This document shows, piece by piece, positions 47,128 to 55,187 of a DNA stretch of 64,000 nt; position 1 is the stretch's first letter, and every line of letters begins with the position of its first letter. This DNA is from Marinibaculum pumilum. Lineage in GTDB: Bacteria; Pseudomonadota; Alphaproteobacteria; Ferrovibrionales; Ferrovibrionaceae. The stretch spans positions 124,001 to 188,000 of the forward strand of contig NZ_JBHRTR010000015.1 of assembly GCF_042646425.1 (NCBI RefSeq), in the 5' to 3' direction. A model generated the notes under the pieces. It saw only the letters and a list, made by a program, of their open reading frames with translations. It ran no database searches and was not told where the DNA came from. The position numbers and the translations under genes are program-made.

Positions 47128-48557
47128 CAGGCCATGCGGACAAGGCGGTCCGATGCCGCGGCTTCGCGGGGCGGCGCCATCCCGTCGTCGTTCCGGAGAC
47201 CGCTCCCGTCGCGCCCGCCGGCCGGCGGGACTGCGGTGGGCCAGGGCGGCGCGGCGCCAAACGACCGGGCGACGGCGATCGCGGATGCCAGTCCGTCCTC
47301 ATGGAAGCCATAGCCCAGCCAGGCCCCGCAATACCAAGTGCGACGCTGTCCCTGCAGCCGGCCCAGCCTGGCCTGTGCCTCGCAGGCCCGGCGGTCAAAG
47401 ACCGGATGGTGGTAGACGAAGCGACCGATCTGCGCTTCCGCCGCCGGTGGACGTTGCGGGTTCAAGGTGACGAACAACGGAAACCGCCGATCGATCCCCT
47501 GCAGCCGGTTCATCCAGTAGGACACACTGACCCTGCCGTCCTGCGCGCCGGCGGACAGGTAGTTCCAGCTGGACCAGAGCCGGCGTCGCCGCGGCATCAG
47601 GGTGGGATCGGAATGCAGTACCGCCTCGTTCTCCTGAAAGCGGATCGCGCTCAGGCTGTAGGCTTCCTCCGGATCGGGGTCCGCCAGCAGCGCCAGGGCC
47701 TCGTCGGCATGGCAGGCGAAGACGACCTCGTCATAGCGCGCCCGATCACCGGCCCGGTCGGTCACCACCGCACCGTTCCGGTCGCGCGATACCCGTTGCG
47801 CGGCGCAGCCGGTGCGCAGCACTGCGGGTCCGAGATCGGCGGCGAGCCGGTCGACATAGCTGCGCGACCCGCCGGCGACGGTGCGCCAGCGCGGGCGGTC
47901 CGACATGTCCAGAAGCCCGTGATTGTCGAAGAAGCGCAGGAAGTTCTCGGCGGGGAACGCCGCCATGGCCGCCGTGGGCGCGGACCAGATCGCCGCGCCC
48001 ATCGGCAGCAGGTAGTCGCGGGCAAGCTCCGGCGCGTAGCCCTGGGCGGCGAGGAAGCGCCCCAGGCTCATGCCTTCGAGATTGCCGTGCTGCAGCGCCA
48101 GACGGGCATCGCGGTTGAAGCGCAGGATGTCGCGCAGCATCCGGTGGAAAGCGGGACGCAGCAGGTTGCGCGGCTGCCCGAACAGCTTCAGCAGGTTGTC
48201 GCCCGCCCATTCGAGCCGGCCATCCTCGACGCTCACGCTGAACGACATGTCCGACGGGCGGGTCGGCACCTTCAGATGCGCGAACAGGGCACAGAGGTTG
48301 GGATAGTTCCGCTCGTTGTAGACGATGAAGCCGGTATCCACCGGGACCGTCCGACCGTCGCCGCCCGGCGCCTCGACCGTATGGGAATGGCCGCCGAGCC
48401 GCGGCTCGCGTTCGTAGAGGGTGACCTCGTGCCGCTGCTGCAGCAGCCATGCCGCCCCCAGGCCGGCAATCCCGCCGCCGATCACGGCGATGCGCCTGCC
48501 GGGGCGCCTCTCGGTCGGTGCGGATGTGGAGCGATTGTCGTTGGCACGCACACTCAT
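47127..48557 (-). CDS. FAD-dependent amine oxidase-type oxidoreductase
   Basis: A 476-residue flavoprotein. The FAD motif RIAVIGGGIAGLGAAWLL is followed by LYEREPRLGGHSHTV. Further segments DTGFIVYNERNYPNL and WYCGAWLGYGFHEDG are typical of the family found beside Cfa-like genes. It may desaturate or oxidise a lipid substrate. Start and stop overlap neighbours in ATGA junctions within the photolyase-DUF1365-Cfa operon. Confidence 0.92.
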   Translation of the reverse strand: MSVRANDNRSTSAPTERRPGRRIAVIGGGIAGLGAAWLLQQRHEVTLYEREPRLGGHSHTVEAPGGDGRTVPVDTGFIVYNERNYPNLCALFAHLKVPTRPSDMSFSVSVEDGRLEWAGDNLLKLFGQPRNLLRPAFHRMLRDILRFNRDARLALQHGNLEGMSLGRFLAAQGYAPELARDYLLPMGAAIWSAPTAAMAAFPAENFLRFFDNHGLLDMSDRPRWRTVAGGSRSYVDRLAADLGPAVLRTGCAAQRVSRDRNGAVVTDRAGDRARYDEVVFACHADEALALLADPDPEEAYSLSAIRFQENEAVLHSDPTLMPRRRRLWSSWNYLSAGAQDGRVSVSYWMNRLQGIDRRFPLFVTLNPQRPPAAEAQIGRFVYHHPVFDRRACEAQARLGRLQGQRRTWYCGAWLGYGFHEDGLASAIAVARSFGAAPPWPTAVPPAGGRDGSGLRNDDGMAPPREAAASDRLVRMA

Positions 48558-50071
48558 TCCGCCGCATCCTTGATCGTTTCGAAGGCGGAAAGGGCGTGCC
48601 GGCGTGCCTCGGCATGGTCGACAACCGGACGGGGATAGGTCTCGCCCAGGTCAATGCCGGCGGATCGCAGCACCTCCGCCGGCGCCTCCCAGGGGGCATG
48701 GAGGAACCGGTCGGGCAGGGCGGCGATCTCCGGCACCCATTCACGGACATAGCCGCCTTCGGGGTCGAACTTCCGGCCCTGCAGCACGGGATTGAAGATG
48801 CGAAAGAACGGTGCCGCGTCGGCGCCGCATCCGGCGACCCACTGCCAGCTTGCCGAATTGTTGGCGAGATCGGCGTCGACAAGAGTGTCCAGGAACCAGC
48901 CGGCGCCGGTCCGCCAATGGATCCGCAGGTCCTTCACCAGGAAGCTCGCGACGACCATGCGGACCCGGTTATGCATCCAGCCGGTGGTCCAGAGCTCCCG
49001 CATGCCGGCATCCACGATCGGATAGCCGGTCCGTCCGCGGCACCAGGCCTGCAGCGCGTTGCGGGTGGCCGCATCGCCGTCCGGGGCGGACCAGGGAAAG
49101 GCGTCGAAGCGCCCGTTCAGGTTCTGTCGCGGCAGGCTCGGGAAGTGGTGGAGCAGGTAGTGGGAGAATTCCCGCCAGCCCAGCTCCGCCAGGTACTTCT
49201 CCGCCGCCTTCTCCGGCATGCCGCCTGCGGCGACGGTACGGCGCACCGCGTGCCACACCGTCTGCGGCGAGATCTCGCCCCAGTGCAGGTGCGGCGACAG
49301 CCGCGAGGTGCCCACCCGGTCCGGCAGATCGCGCGCCCTGTGATAGCTGGCGGCGGCGGCGTCGAGGAAGCCGTCGAGACGCGCCCCGGCGCCGGCTTCG
49401 CCGGGTGTCCAGGCGGCGCACAGGCCGCCGGCCCAGTCCGGTGCCGTCGGCGTCAGGCGCCAGTCGGCCAGGTCTTCCGATGCAAGCGGGTCGCCATCGC
49501 CCGACCCCGCTTCAGCCGACCCCGCTTCAGCCGGGCCCGCCGCCGCCGGCGGCATCGGCGGTTGCGGTCGCGGCGCAGGCGGCTCCTGTTCGCCAAGGCA
49601 GGCCCGCCAGTAGGGGGTAAAGACCTGATAAGGCTCGCCGGAGCGGTTCAGGGGCTTCGGCGGGTCGAACAGGAGCGGCGGGCCGGCGATGACAAGATCG
49701 ATCCCGTCTTCGGCGAGCGATCGCTGCAGGCTGCGGTCTGCAGCGATCGACTGCGGTTCCGGTACCTGGTTGCAGAAGATGCGGGCGGCGCCACTGGCCT
49801 GGCAGATGTCGCGCAGCAGGTCGGCCGTTGGACCGCTGCGCAGCAGCAGCTCCAGGCCCTGCATACGCAGAGATTCGGACAGGGCCGAGAGGCTGTGGTG
49901 CAGCCACCACGCGGCGGCGCCGCCCAGTTCTGCCCATTCCGGCCGGTCCGGGTCGAACAGGAAGCAGGGGATCAACGGACCGCCCCGGTCCGCTGCCGCG
50001 ATCAGTGACGGATTGTCGTGCAGCCGCAGGTCGCGGCGGAACCAGAGGATGGCGGGCTTGCTGTTCGGCAC
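48554..50071 (-). CDS. phrB: Deoxyribodipyrimidine photolyase (cryptochrome/photolyase family)
   Basis: A 505-residue FAD protein with a GTG start. Residues 1-130 form the photolyase Rossmann domain (ILWFRRDLRLHDNPSL). The C-terminal helical domain holds TSRLSPHLHWGEISP and GYPIVDAGMRELWTTGWMHN, with NPVLQGRKFDPEGGYVR. It repairs cyclobutane pyrimidine dimers using blue light. An inserted Ala/Glu/Gly stretch near residue 180 comes from a 15-bp repeat. It is the first gene of the four-gene operon. Confidence 0.96.
   Translation of the reverse strand: MPNSKPAILWFRRDLRLHDNPSLIAAADRGGPLIPCFLFDPDRPEWAELGGAAAWWLHHSLSALSESLRMQGLELLLRSGPTADLLRDICQASGAARIFCNQVPEPQSIAADRSLQRSLAEDGIDLVIAGPPLLFDPPKPLNRSGEPYQVFTPYWRACLGEQEPPAPRPQPPMPPAAAGPAEAGSAEAGSGDGDPLASEDLADWRLTPTAPDWAGGLCAAWTPGEAGAGARLDGFLDAAAASYHRARDLPDRVGTSRLSPHLHWGEISPQTVWHAVRRTVAAGGMPEKAAEKYLAELGWREFSHYLLHHFPSLPRQNLNGRFDAFPWSAPDGDAATRNALQAWCRGRTGYPIVDAGMRELWTTGWMHNRVRMVVASFLVKDLRIHWRTGAGWFLDTLVDADLANNSASWQWVAGCGADAAPFFRIFNPVLQGRKFDPEGGYVREWVPEIAALPDRFLHAPWEAPAEVLRSAGIDLGETYPRPVVDHAEARRHALSAFETIKDAAE
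49501..49530. repeat. Coding 15-bp duplication in the photolyase linker
   Basis: CCGACCCCGCTTCAG occurs twice in a row (49501-49515, 49516-49530) and encodes AEAGS repeats on the minus strand. Confidence 0.75.
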
Positions 50072-50134
50072 GTCCTGTCCTGCATCAATGAGGGGCGCTG
50101 ATTGGCCTCTGCCGGCCAGTGCCGGCGTCGATGG

Positions 50135-50164
50135 TCGATACGCAGGATGCGCCGGGATGGATCA
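50135..50164 (-). promoter_or_regulatory. Candidate ECF11 promoter of the photolyase-FAD-DUF1365-Cfa operon
   Basis: On the minus strand, TGATCC (50164-50159), 18 bp, then TATCGA (50140-50135). It has the same spacing as the element at 42831 and lies about 65 nt before the photolyase start. It would place the operon under a ChrR-released sigma factor. Confidence 0.6.
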
Positions 50165-50317
50165 CGCCGCCCGGGCACGGGGGCAGCCTCCGTCCTGGCA
50201 TGAGGGATCGGACGCGGGACGTCGTGCGGGGGACGCCCGCTGGATGCGGGCCAGATGCAGCGAAGCCCGGCCGGGGCCGGGCTTCGGAGGGGAGGGGGGA
50301 GAGCGCTTGCCGTGCGG

Positions 50318-51019
50318 TCAGGCAGCGTGGGCCAGCGCGCCGTCCGGCATCCGCGGACGCTCCATCCTGTCGTAGCGGGCGGGCCTGTGCGTGGCTGCGC
50401 CGTCGCCGCCGGCCGCATGGCCGCCGTATATGTTCATCGCCAATGCCGTGGCCTGGGTACGGTTGGTGACGCCGAGCTTGCGGAAGACCTGGCGCAGATG
50501 CGCCTTGACGGTGACCTCCTGCAGGTCGAGCAGACGGGCGATTGCCTTGTTCGACATGCCGCTCATCAGATGATGCAGCACCTCCCGTTCCCGGTCGGTC
50601 AGGCGCATCAGTCGCGGATCGCGGCACTCATCTGCCTGTGCGGGCCCTTCCAGGCGGATGCCCAGCATGTCGCCAATCCCGGACAGAACATTGCGCGCCT
50701 CGTCGGACCCGGCGTCGTCGTCAAGCCTGTGGCAGGCGATCGTCGCGTTGCTGCCGGCAATGGTGACGCCATCGTCGAACATCGCGACCGGCACGCCGGG
50801 ATAGGCCGCCTGCAGGCGGATCAGGTCGTGCAAGCCGCGATGCCTTACGCTGTCCAGGTCGATGCAGAGCAGGCCGACCATGTCGCCGCAATCGCTGAGC
50901 GATACGGCTTCGCCGAAATCCGGTGCCTCGCTGAAGACCAGGCCGCCGCCCAGACGATTCAGGAACTTGCGCATGCGCCCGTGGAACTGGGGCCGACTGC
51001 CGATCAGAAGCACCTTCAT
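50318..51019 (-). CDS. LuxR-type response regulator with degenerate receiver
   Basis: A 233-residue protein starting MKVLLIG at 51019, with GAGGAGGG 4 nt ahead. The N-terminal half follows the receiver fold, but the usual paired acidic residues after strand 1 are missing (IGSRPQFHG) and the conserved late Lys is not seen, so phosphorylation is doubtful. The C-terminus is a LuxR helix-turn-helix: LTDREREVLHHLMSGMSNKA. The gene is upstream of and parallel to the photolyase operon. The target is unknown. Confidence 0.88.
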   Translation of the reverse strand: MKVLLIGSRPQFHGRMRKFLNRLGGGLVFSEAPDFGEAVSLSDCGDMVGLLCIDLDSVRHRGLHDLIRLQAAYPGVPVAMFDDGVTIAGSNATIACHRLDDDAGSDEARNVLSGIGDMLGIRLEGPAQADECRDPRLMRLTDREREVLHHLMSGMSNKAIARLLDLQEVTVKAHLRQVFRKLGVTNRTQATALAMNIYGGHAAGGDGAATHRPARYDRMERPRMPDGALAHAA

Positions 51020-51429
51020 GAAACCCTCCTCTGCACCATCCGGCCGGCGCATTCGTCATCGATGCGGCCGATTTTGACGGATGCAACGCAAGCGGCGTAC
51101 CAGAGCGGGCCAGAGCCTTTGCGGCTTTCACAAGATCAATGGAATCAAGCAACTAAGCCATGTGACTGAAAATCATTCCTGAAAAAGGATGGCGAGGCGA
51201 ATCATTGTTACTGCGGATTGCCTCGCCTGCCTTGCAATTTGCAATGGATCGTCTCGCAGCCTGCAAGCGCGATGTGCCATTCGGGGCAGGTGGCGCCCTG
51301 TGGCAGCGGGAGAGTTCCGGGGGCATGAGAGACGGGCAGGTGCCGGAATCGCAGTTCGGCCGCGTTTGGCGTGGGGAGGCACCGGCACGGCGGTGCGGCT
51401 GATCTCGCGACCGATGCCGAAAACAGAAC
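51020..51429. other. Spacer between the LuxR-type gene and the tRNA-Asn terminator
   Basis: About 410 nt, part of it (51120-51250) visibly less GC-rich than its surroundings. Short frames exist on both strands but show no ribosome site or known motif. It should contain the promoter of the LuxR-type gene; no TGATCC-type site with a matching -10 was found on its strand. Confidence 0.5.
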
Positions 51430-51456
51430 GGCCGGGACGGCAGCGCCGTCCCGGCC
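51430..51456 (-). terminator. Rho-independent terminator of tRNA-Asn
   Basis: GGCCGGGACGG (51430-51440) and CCGTCCCGGCC (51446-51456) form an 11-bp stem with a 5-nt loop. On the minus strand it is followed by GTTCTGTTTT. It begins 11 nt after the tRNA 3' end. Confidence 0.85.
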
Positions 51457-51467
51457 GTGTCTGGAAT

Positions 51468-51543
<76 letters not shown>

Positions 51544-52030
51544 TCAGACCGCGTCGGCGACGGCATCCGGCGGCCTCCTGGGGCAGGCCCGTGCGATGCC
51601 GGAAGGCGGCGCGGGCGAGACCCTGAGACCGGCCTTCGGCCAATCCCTGCGCGGGGCCGACTTCATATCAGAGGGTCAGCCGCGTTGCAAAGGCTCGATT
51701 TCGGAAAATCTTCGCTGCGGCTGTCGCCGTCCCGCCGGCCGGGAGAACTGCAGCGCAGGGCCCGCAGGCGGGCCGGCAAGCGGTCTGGGAGACGAAGCCG
51801 CGCCGCCCTTCTTTCGGGCAATGTCGCTGGGTTTTCGAACGTGACACGAAGAGGCCGGTACGGCGGGAAGACGGCCGACCGCTTCTGGCATGCAGCATGC
51901 TTGCGGATTGCCATGTCAGGGGCGATACAGGGCAGGCCCGCACCGCGTCCGGAATCAGGACAGTGATATTGGCTTGGGCCAGTGGGTCGTGGACCGCGCA
52001 CCGGGTTCGGCGTTCGGCAAAGGGGGAGAG
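51544..52030. other. Spacer with tRNA-Asn promoter, upstream of the ManC-like gene
   Basis: About 487 nt without a supported gene. A minus-strand sigma70-type promoter for tRNA-Asn is seen (separate entry). Rightward, the ManC-like frame stays open back to 51890, but the ribosome site fixes its start at 52031. Nothing else was identified. Confidence 0.5.
51662..51690 (-). promoter_or_regulatory. Candidate sigma70 promoter of tRNA-Asn
   Basis: On the minus strand, TTGCAA (51690-51685), 17 bp, then TATGAA (51667-51662). It lies about 110 nt before the tRNA, leaving a processed leader. Confidence 0.45.
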
Positions 52031-53626
52031 ATGTCAGGCGATTGGCGGACGAGGGTTTCACGGCTGTATCCGGTCTTGCTGGCGGGTGGGGCCGGTGCCG
52101 GTCTCTGGCCGATGTCGCGGCTGCTTTATCCGAAGCAGTTCCAGCCGCTGGCCGGCGAACGCTCGCTGCTGCAGCAGGCCGCACTCCGCTTCGCCGGGCG
52201 CCGCGACTTCGCCCCGCCGGTGGTGGTGTGCCACCACGAGCACCGTTTCATCGTCGCCGAACAGCTCGGCGATGCCAATGTGCCTCCTTTCGGGATTCTG
52301 CTGGAGCCGGAGATCCGCGAGACCGGCATCGCGACCCTGGTGGCCGCGCTCATGCTGCGCAAGCGCGACCCGGATGCGGTGATGGTGCTGATGCCGACGG
52401 ACCAGACCATCGCCGACCCGGCCTCGTTGGAAGCCGCGATCGACAATGCCGTGCCGGCGGTCCTGGACGGCCGCATCGTGCTGCTGGCCAGTCGTGGCGG
52501 CGCCGAGACGCCCAGGCATTTCGCGTTGGCCGTCGACAAGGTGCAGGACAAGAAGACCGGCCTCAGCAGCGTGTCGGCGGTCGGCGGACGGGCCAGCGAC
52601 GGCGCCATCGGCAAGGAGGCCGACGGGCGGCTGCTGTTCAGCGATATCCTGCTGGTACAGGCGGCGCGTTTGATCGAGCTGATGGCAAAGGCACATCCGG
52701 AACTGTCGAAGGCCGCCAACGACGCGGTGGCCGCCGGCGGCCGCGACCTGATCTTCTACCGGCTGGGCGACGATGCCTACCAGGCGGCCCCCAGCGTGTC
52801 CGTCGAGGCGCTGCTTGCCGAACATCTGGCAAAGAAGGACCTGTCGCTGATCGAGGTCGACATGGGCTGGCGCGACTTCGACAGCTGGCAGACCCTGTGG
52901 GCCGCCGGGCCGCGCGACGAGGATGACAACGCCGTGTTCGGCGATGTCATCACCCACGATACAAGCAACAGCCTGATCCGCGCCGATCGTGCGCTGATCG
53001 CGACCCTCGGCGTGAAGGATCTCGTCGTGGTCGCCACCGATGACGTTGTGGTGGTGGCCGATCGCGGGCGCCTGGGCGAGATGCGCAAGATGGTCTCAGA
53101 CCTGCGTGCCGCGGGCCGGCGGGAGGCCGATGCGCACAGCCGCTCGTACCGTCCCTGGGGGCATATCGACAGTATCGCCGTCGGCGAGAATTTCGAGATC
53201 AAGATGCTGTCGGTGCGCTCCCACGCCTCGCTGGCGCTGCAGCTGCATCACCACCGCGCGAAGCACTGGGTGGTGGTCAGCGGGACGGCGCGGGTGACCC
53301 GCGGCGATCGGATCCTGGTGCTGTCGGAGAACCAGTCGATCTTCATCCCCATCGGCATGCCCCACAAACTGGAGAATCCCGGGAAGCTGCCCCTCAAGAT
53401 CGTGCAGGTCCAGTCGGGCACCTATTTCGGCTCCGACGACGTGATCCGGATCGACGAGCCCTATCGCCGGCCGGCCAGACCTACCCGCCGGCGCGCCGGC
53501 GAGGAGGAAGGGGCCGGCGAGTTTGCTCCTGCCGAAGCCAGGGCAGGCGAAGGCAAGGCCGGGGGGGAGGGCAGGGCCGGGGAAGGCAAAGCCTGGGAGG
53601 GCAAGCCGGGGACCGAGGGCCGGTGA
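52031..53626 (+). CDS. Divergent mannose-1-phosphate guanylyltransferase / mannose-6-phosphate isomerase-like protein
   Basis: A 531-residue protein starting at 52031 after AGGGGGAGAG. The order is nucleotidyltransferase then cupin isomerase domain, as in ManC/AlgA. The cupin is nearly intact (LQLHHHRAKHWVVVSGTARV). The first domain is altered: LAGGAGAGLWPMSR instead of GGSGTRLWP, RETG instead of RNTA, PTDQ instead of PADH, and WRDFDSW instead of WSDVGSW. The C-terminal 40 residues are Glu/Gly/Lys repeats. GDP-mannose synthesis is doubtful; a regulatory or sugar-binding role is possible. Confidence 0.78.
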   Translation: MSGDWRTRVSRLYPVLLAGGAGAGLWPMSRLLYPKQFQPLAGERSLLQQAALRFAGRRDFAPPVVVCHHEHRFIVAEQLGDANVPPFGILLEPEIRETGIATLVAALMLRKRDPDAVMVLMPTDQTIADPASLEAAIDNAVPAVLDGRIVLLASRGGAETPRHFALAVDKVQDKKTGLSSVSAVGGRASDGAIGKEADGRLLFSDILLVQAARLIELMAKAHPELSKAANDAVAAGGRDLIFYRLGDDAYQAAPSVSVEALLAEHLAKKDLSLIEVDMGWRDFDSWQTLWAAGPRDEDDNAVFGDVITHDTSNSLIRADRALIATLGVKDLVVVATDDVVVVADRGRLGEMRKMVSDLRAAGRREADAHSRSYRPWGHIDSIAVGENFEIKMLSVRSHASLALQLHHHRAKHWVVVSGTARVTRGDRILVLSENQSIFIPIGMPHKLENPGKLPLKIVQVQSGTYFGSDDVIRIDEPYRRPARPTRRRAGEEEGAGEFAPAEARAGEGKAGGEGRAGEGKAWEGKPGTEGR

Positions 53627-53654
53627 AGATGCCGGCGCGGCCGCCGGCGCCCGC

Positions 53655-54335
53655 TCAGTACGAGGCGATCCAGCCCGGCGGATAGTAATGCAGGGCGATG
53701 CGGCAATTCGTGCCGCCGCCTCCGGCACCACCACCGCCTGCGCCACCGCCGGCGCCGCCTGCCGCCGCGCCGGCCTCCGGGCGGGTCGTCTCGACCGTGC
53801 CGCGGATCGAGGTCCGGTCACGGAAATCGTACTGCGCGGCATAGAGTGAAACGACATTGCCGCCCCTGACCTCGCGGACCACGTCGGGGACCACGGTCGG
53901 GATCCCGTAGCGGGCGTTCAGGCCGGCCAGGATGTAGTTGAACCTGGCGACGCAACTCCGCTCGTCCTCGCCGGAGGTATAGACGGCCTCCGCATCGATC
54001 GCCCGGTTGTCCTCGTCGAAATTCTGCGTGACCTGGAACCGCAGGCCGGCCAGCACCACCGGATAGGTGAAGACGGGCGCGCCCTGGGCCGGATAGTTCA
54101 GGTTGCCATTGCCGTTGTTCAGCGCCATCACCGCCTCGGCCTCGGTGCCGAACGGGATCGCGCCGAAGCCGATCGGGGGCTCCGCATCGCGGGTGGGCGG
54201 CTTGTAGGGTTCGGCTGCCTGCGCCGGCGGCGTGGCGGCAAGGACCGCCAGCAGCACCGCGGCGCCGGCCGTCAACGTGCCGCATCGGCGTCTGCCGACA
54301 ATGGTTCGAAACTTGCTTAACATCTTCCGGGGCAT
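53655..54335 (-). CDS. Secreted protein of unknown function
   Basis: About 226 residues from the ATG at 54335; the ATG at 54323 is an alternative. A basic N-terminus and hydrophobic stretch end in PPAQAAEPYK, a likely Sec signal peptide. The mature part has PIGFGAIPFGTEAEAVMAL, NFDEDNRAID and two Cys residues (in ERSCVARF and TNCRIALHYY) that could form a disulfide. A Gly/Ala-rich run lies before the second Cys. No family was recognised. It is convergent with the ManC-like gene. Confidence 0.75.
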   Translation of the reverse strand: MPRKMLSKFRTIVGRRRCGTLTAGAAVLLAVLAATPPAQAAEPYKPPTRDAEPPIGFGAIPFGTEAEAVMALNNGNGNLNYPAQGAPVFTYPVVLAGLRFQVTQNFDEDNRAIDAEAVYTSGEDERSCVARFNYILAGLNARYGIPTVVPDVVREVRGGNVVSLYAAQYDFRDRTSIRGTVETTRPEAGAAAGGAGGGAGGGGAGGGGTNCRIALHYYPPGWIASY

Positions 54336-54635
54336 TCTGCTCTTGCTCCCATCGTCGGACTGCCAGTCGCATGGCTGCCTGACAGATGACGATTCACGCC
54401 ACGGTAACCACCGAAAGGCCAAATTGTCCCATGTTGGCGAAACACCTACAATTCACAACGGTGCGGTCGTCCGAATGCTGGGCATGGCGGTGCGGTGGAG
54501 TGCTCGGACGGCGGAATGGGGCGGATGCCCCTCAGGCCTCATAGCGGGCAGGCTTCAAGGCGGGCAGGCTTCACGGCGGGCCGGTTGCCAGGCGAACAGG
54601 TCGCTGCCCGCGCAGTCAGGGATGACGGAACGACC
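54336..54635. other. Divergent spacer between the secreted protein and the 134-residue protein
   Basis: A 300-nt spacer. The left half (54390-54470) is less GC-rich and probably holds the promoter for the secreted protein. The right half has a 16-bp triplicate (54544-54591). No gene seen. Confidence 0.5.
54544..54591. repeat. 16-bp tandem triplicate
   Basis: GCGGGCAGGCTTCAAG, GCGGGCAGGCTTCACG and GCGGGCCGGTTGCCAG follow one another. The first two are nearly identical, the third has diverged. Confidence 0.7.
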
Positions 54636-55040
54636 ATGTGGTTGCGCCTAGCAGGAACAAGCCCCAGGGAAGAGGACGTCGCGGACCAGCCGCCGGAGGT
54701 CGCCGCCGACGCGGAGCGGACCGAACGGATCATGGCCAGCATGGCGATGGACACCTTTCAGGTCTTCGAGCATCTGAATCGGCGCCATGCGCGGGACCTG
54801 TCGCTGGAGAAGCTGACCGAGGATGCCACGCGCGACTGCATCATGCGGACCCTGGCGGAAGCGCGGGGCGATGCCTACGTGACGGCGGCAGAGCGGGCGC
54901 GGGCATTCGCGCAGGACTGCCTCCGCGCCTATGAGAGCCTGCCTGCCGGGCATCAGCGGGTCGTGGTCAAGTGCGTTGCCGAGCTGTTCGAGCAGTTCGC
55001 CGCACGGCTGGAGCGCGAGCAGGTCGGCACCCCGCGCTGA
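54636..55040 (+). CDS. Hypothetical protein, 134 residues
   Basis: An acidic, mostly helical protein from the ATG at 54636. Its codon use fits the neighbours, and the segments RIMASMAMDTFQVFEHLNRR and SLPAGHQRVVVKCVAELFEQ look like helical packing surfaces. No signal peptide, membrane helix or known domain was recognised. The start is uncertain because only a weak AGGGA lies upstream and the frame is open further back. Confidence 0.6.
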   Translation: MWLRLAGTSPREEDVADQPPEVAADAERTERIMASMAMDTFQVFEHLNRRHARDLSLEKLTEDATRDCIMRTLAEARGDAYVTAAERARAFAQDCLRAYESLPAGHQRVVVKCVAELFEQFAARLEREQVGTPR

Positions 55041-55051
55041 CGGGCGCCGGA

Positions 55052-55108
55052 CCGTCTTTGTCTCTGAGGGCCGTCTTTGTTTCTGAAGACTGTCCGGTCT
55101 CTGAAGGG
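55052..55108. repeat. 19-bp degenerate triplicate between a hypothetical gene and tRNA-Cys
   Basis: CCGTCTTTGTCTCTGAGGG, CCGTCTTTGTTTCTGAAGA and CTGTCCGGTCTCTGAAGGG follow one another. The array starts 12 nt after the stop at 55040 and ends 6 nt before the 3' end of the tRNA-Cys gene. Confidence 0.6.
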
Positions 55109-55113
55109 GAAGG

Positions 55114-55187
55114 TGGAGGCCCGAGCCGGAATCGAACCGGCGTATACGGATTTGCAGTCCGCTGCGTCACCACTCCGCCATCGGGCC
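55114..55187 (-). tRNA. tRNA-Cys (GCA)
   Basis: A 74-nt tRNA with the acceptor stem GGCCCGA / TCGGGCC, anticodon GCA in ACTGCAAATC, T-loop GGTTCGATTCC, discriminator T and an encoded CCA. Confidence 0.97.

Noticed and set aside
46770..48638. A 622-residue plus-strand frame opposite DUF1365 and the flavin oxidase
   Set aside because: Antisense to two well-supported genes with overlapping ATGA junctions.
51109..51138. A fourth ECF11-like site upstream of the LuxR-type gene
   Set aside because: A TGATCT occurs on the minus strand at 51138-51133, but the hexamer 18 bp away (TCTGGC) has no TA -10 match.
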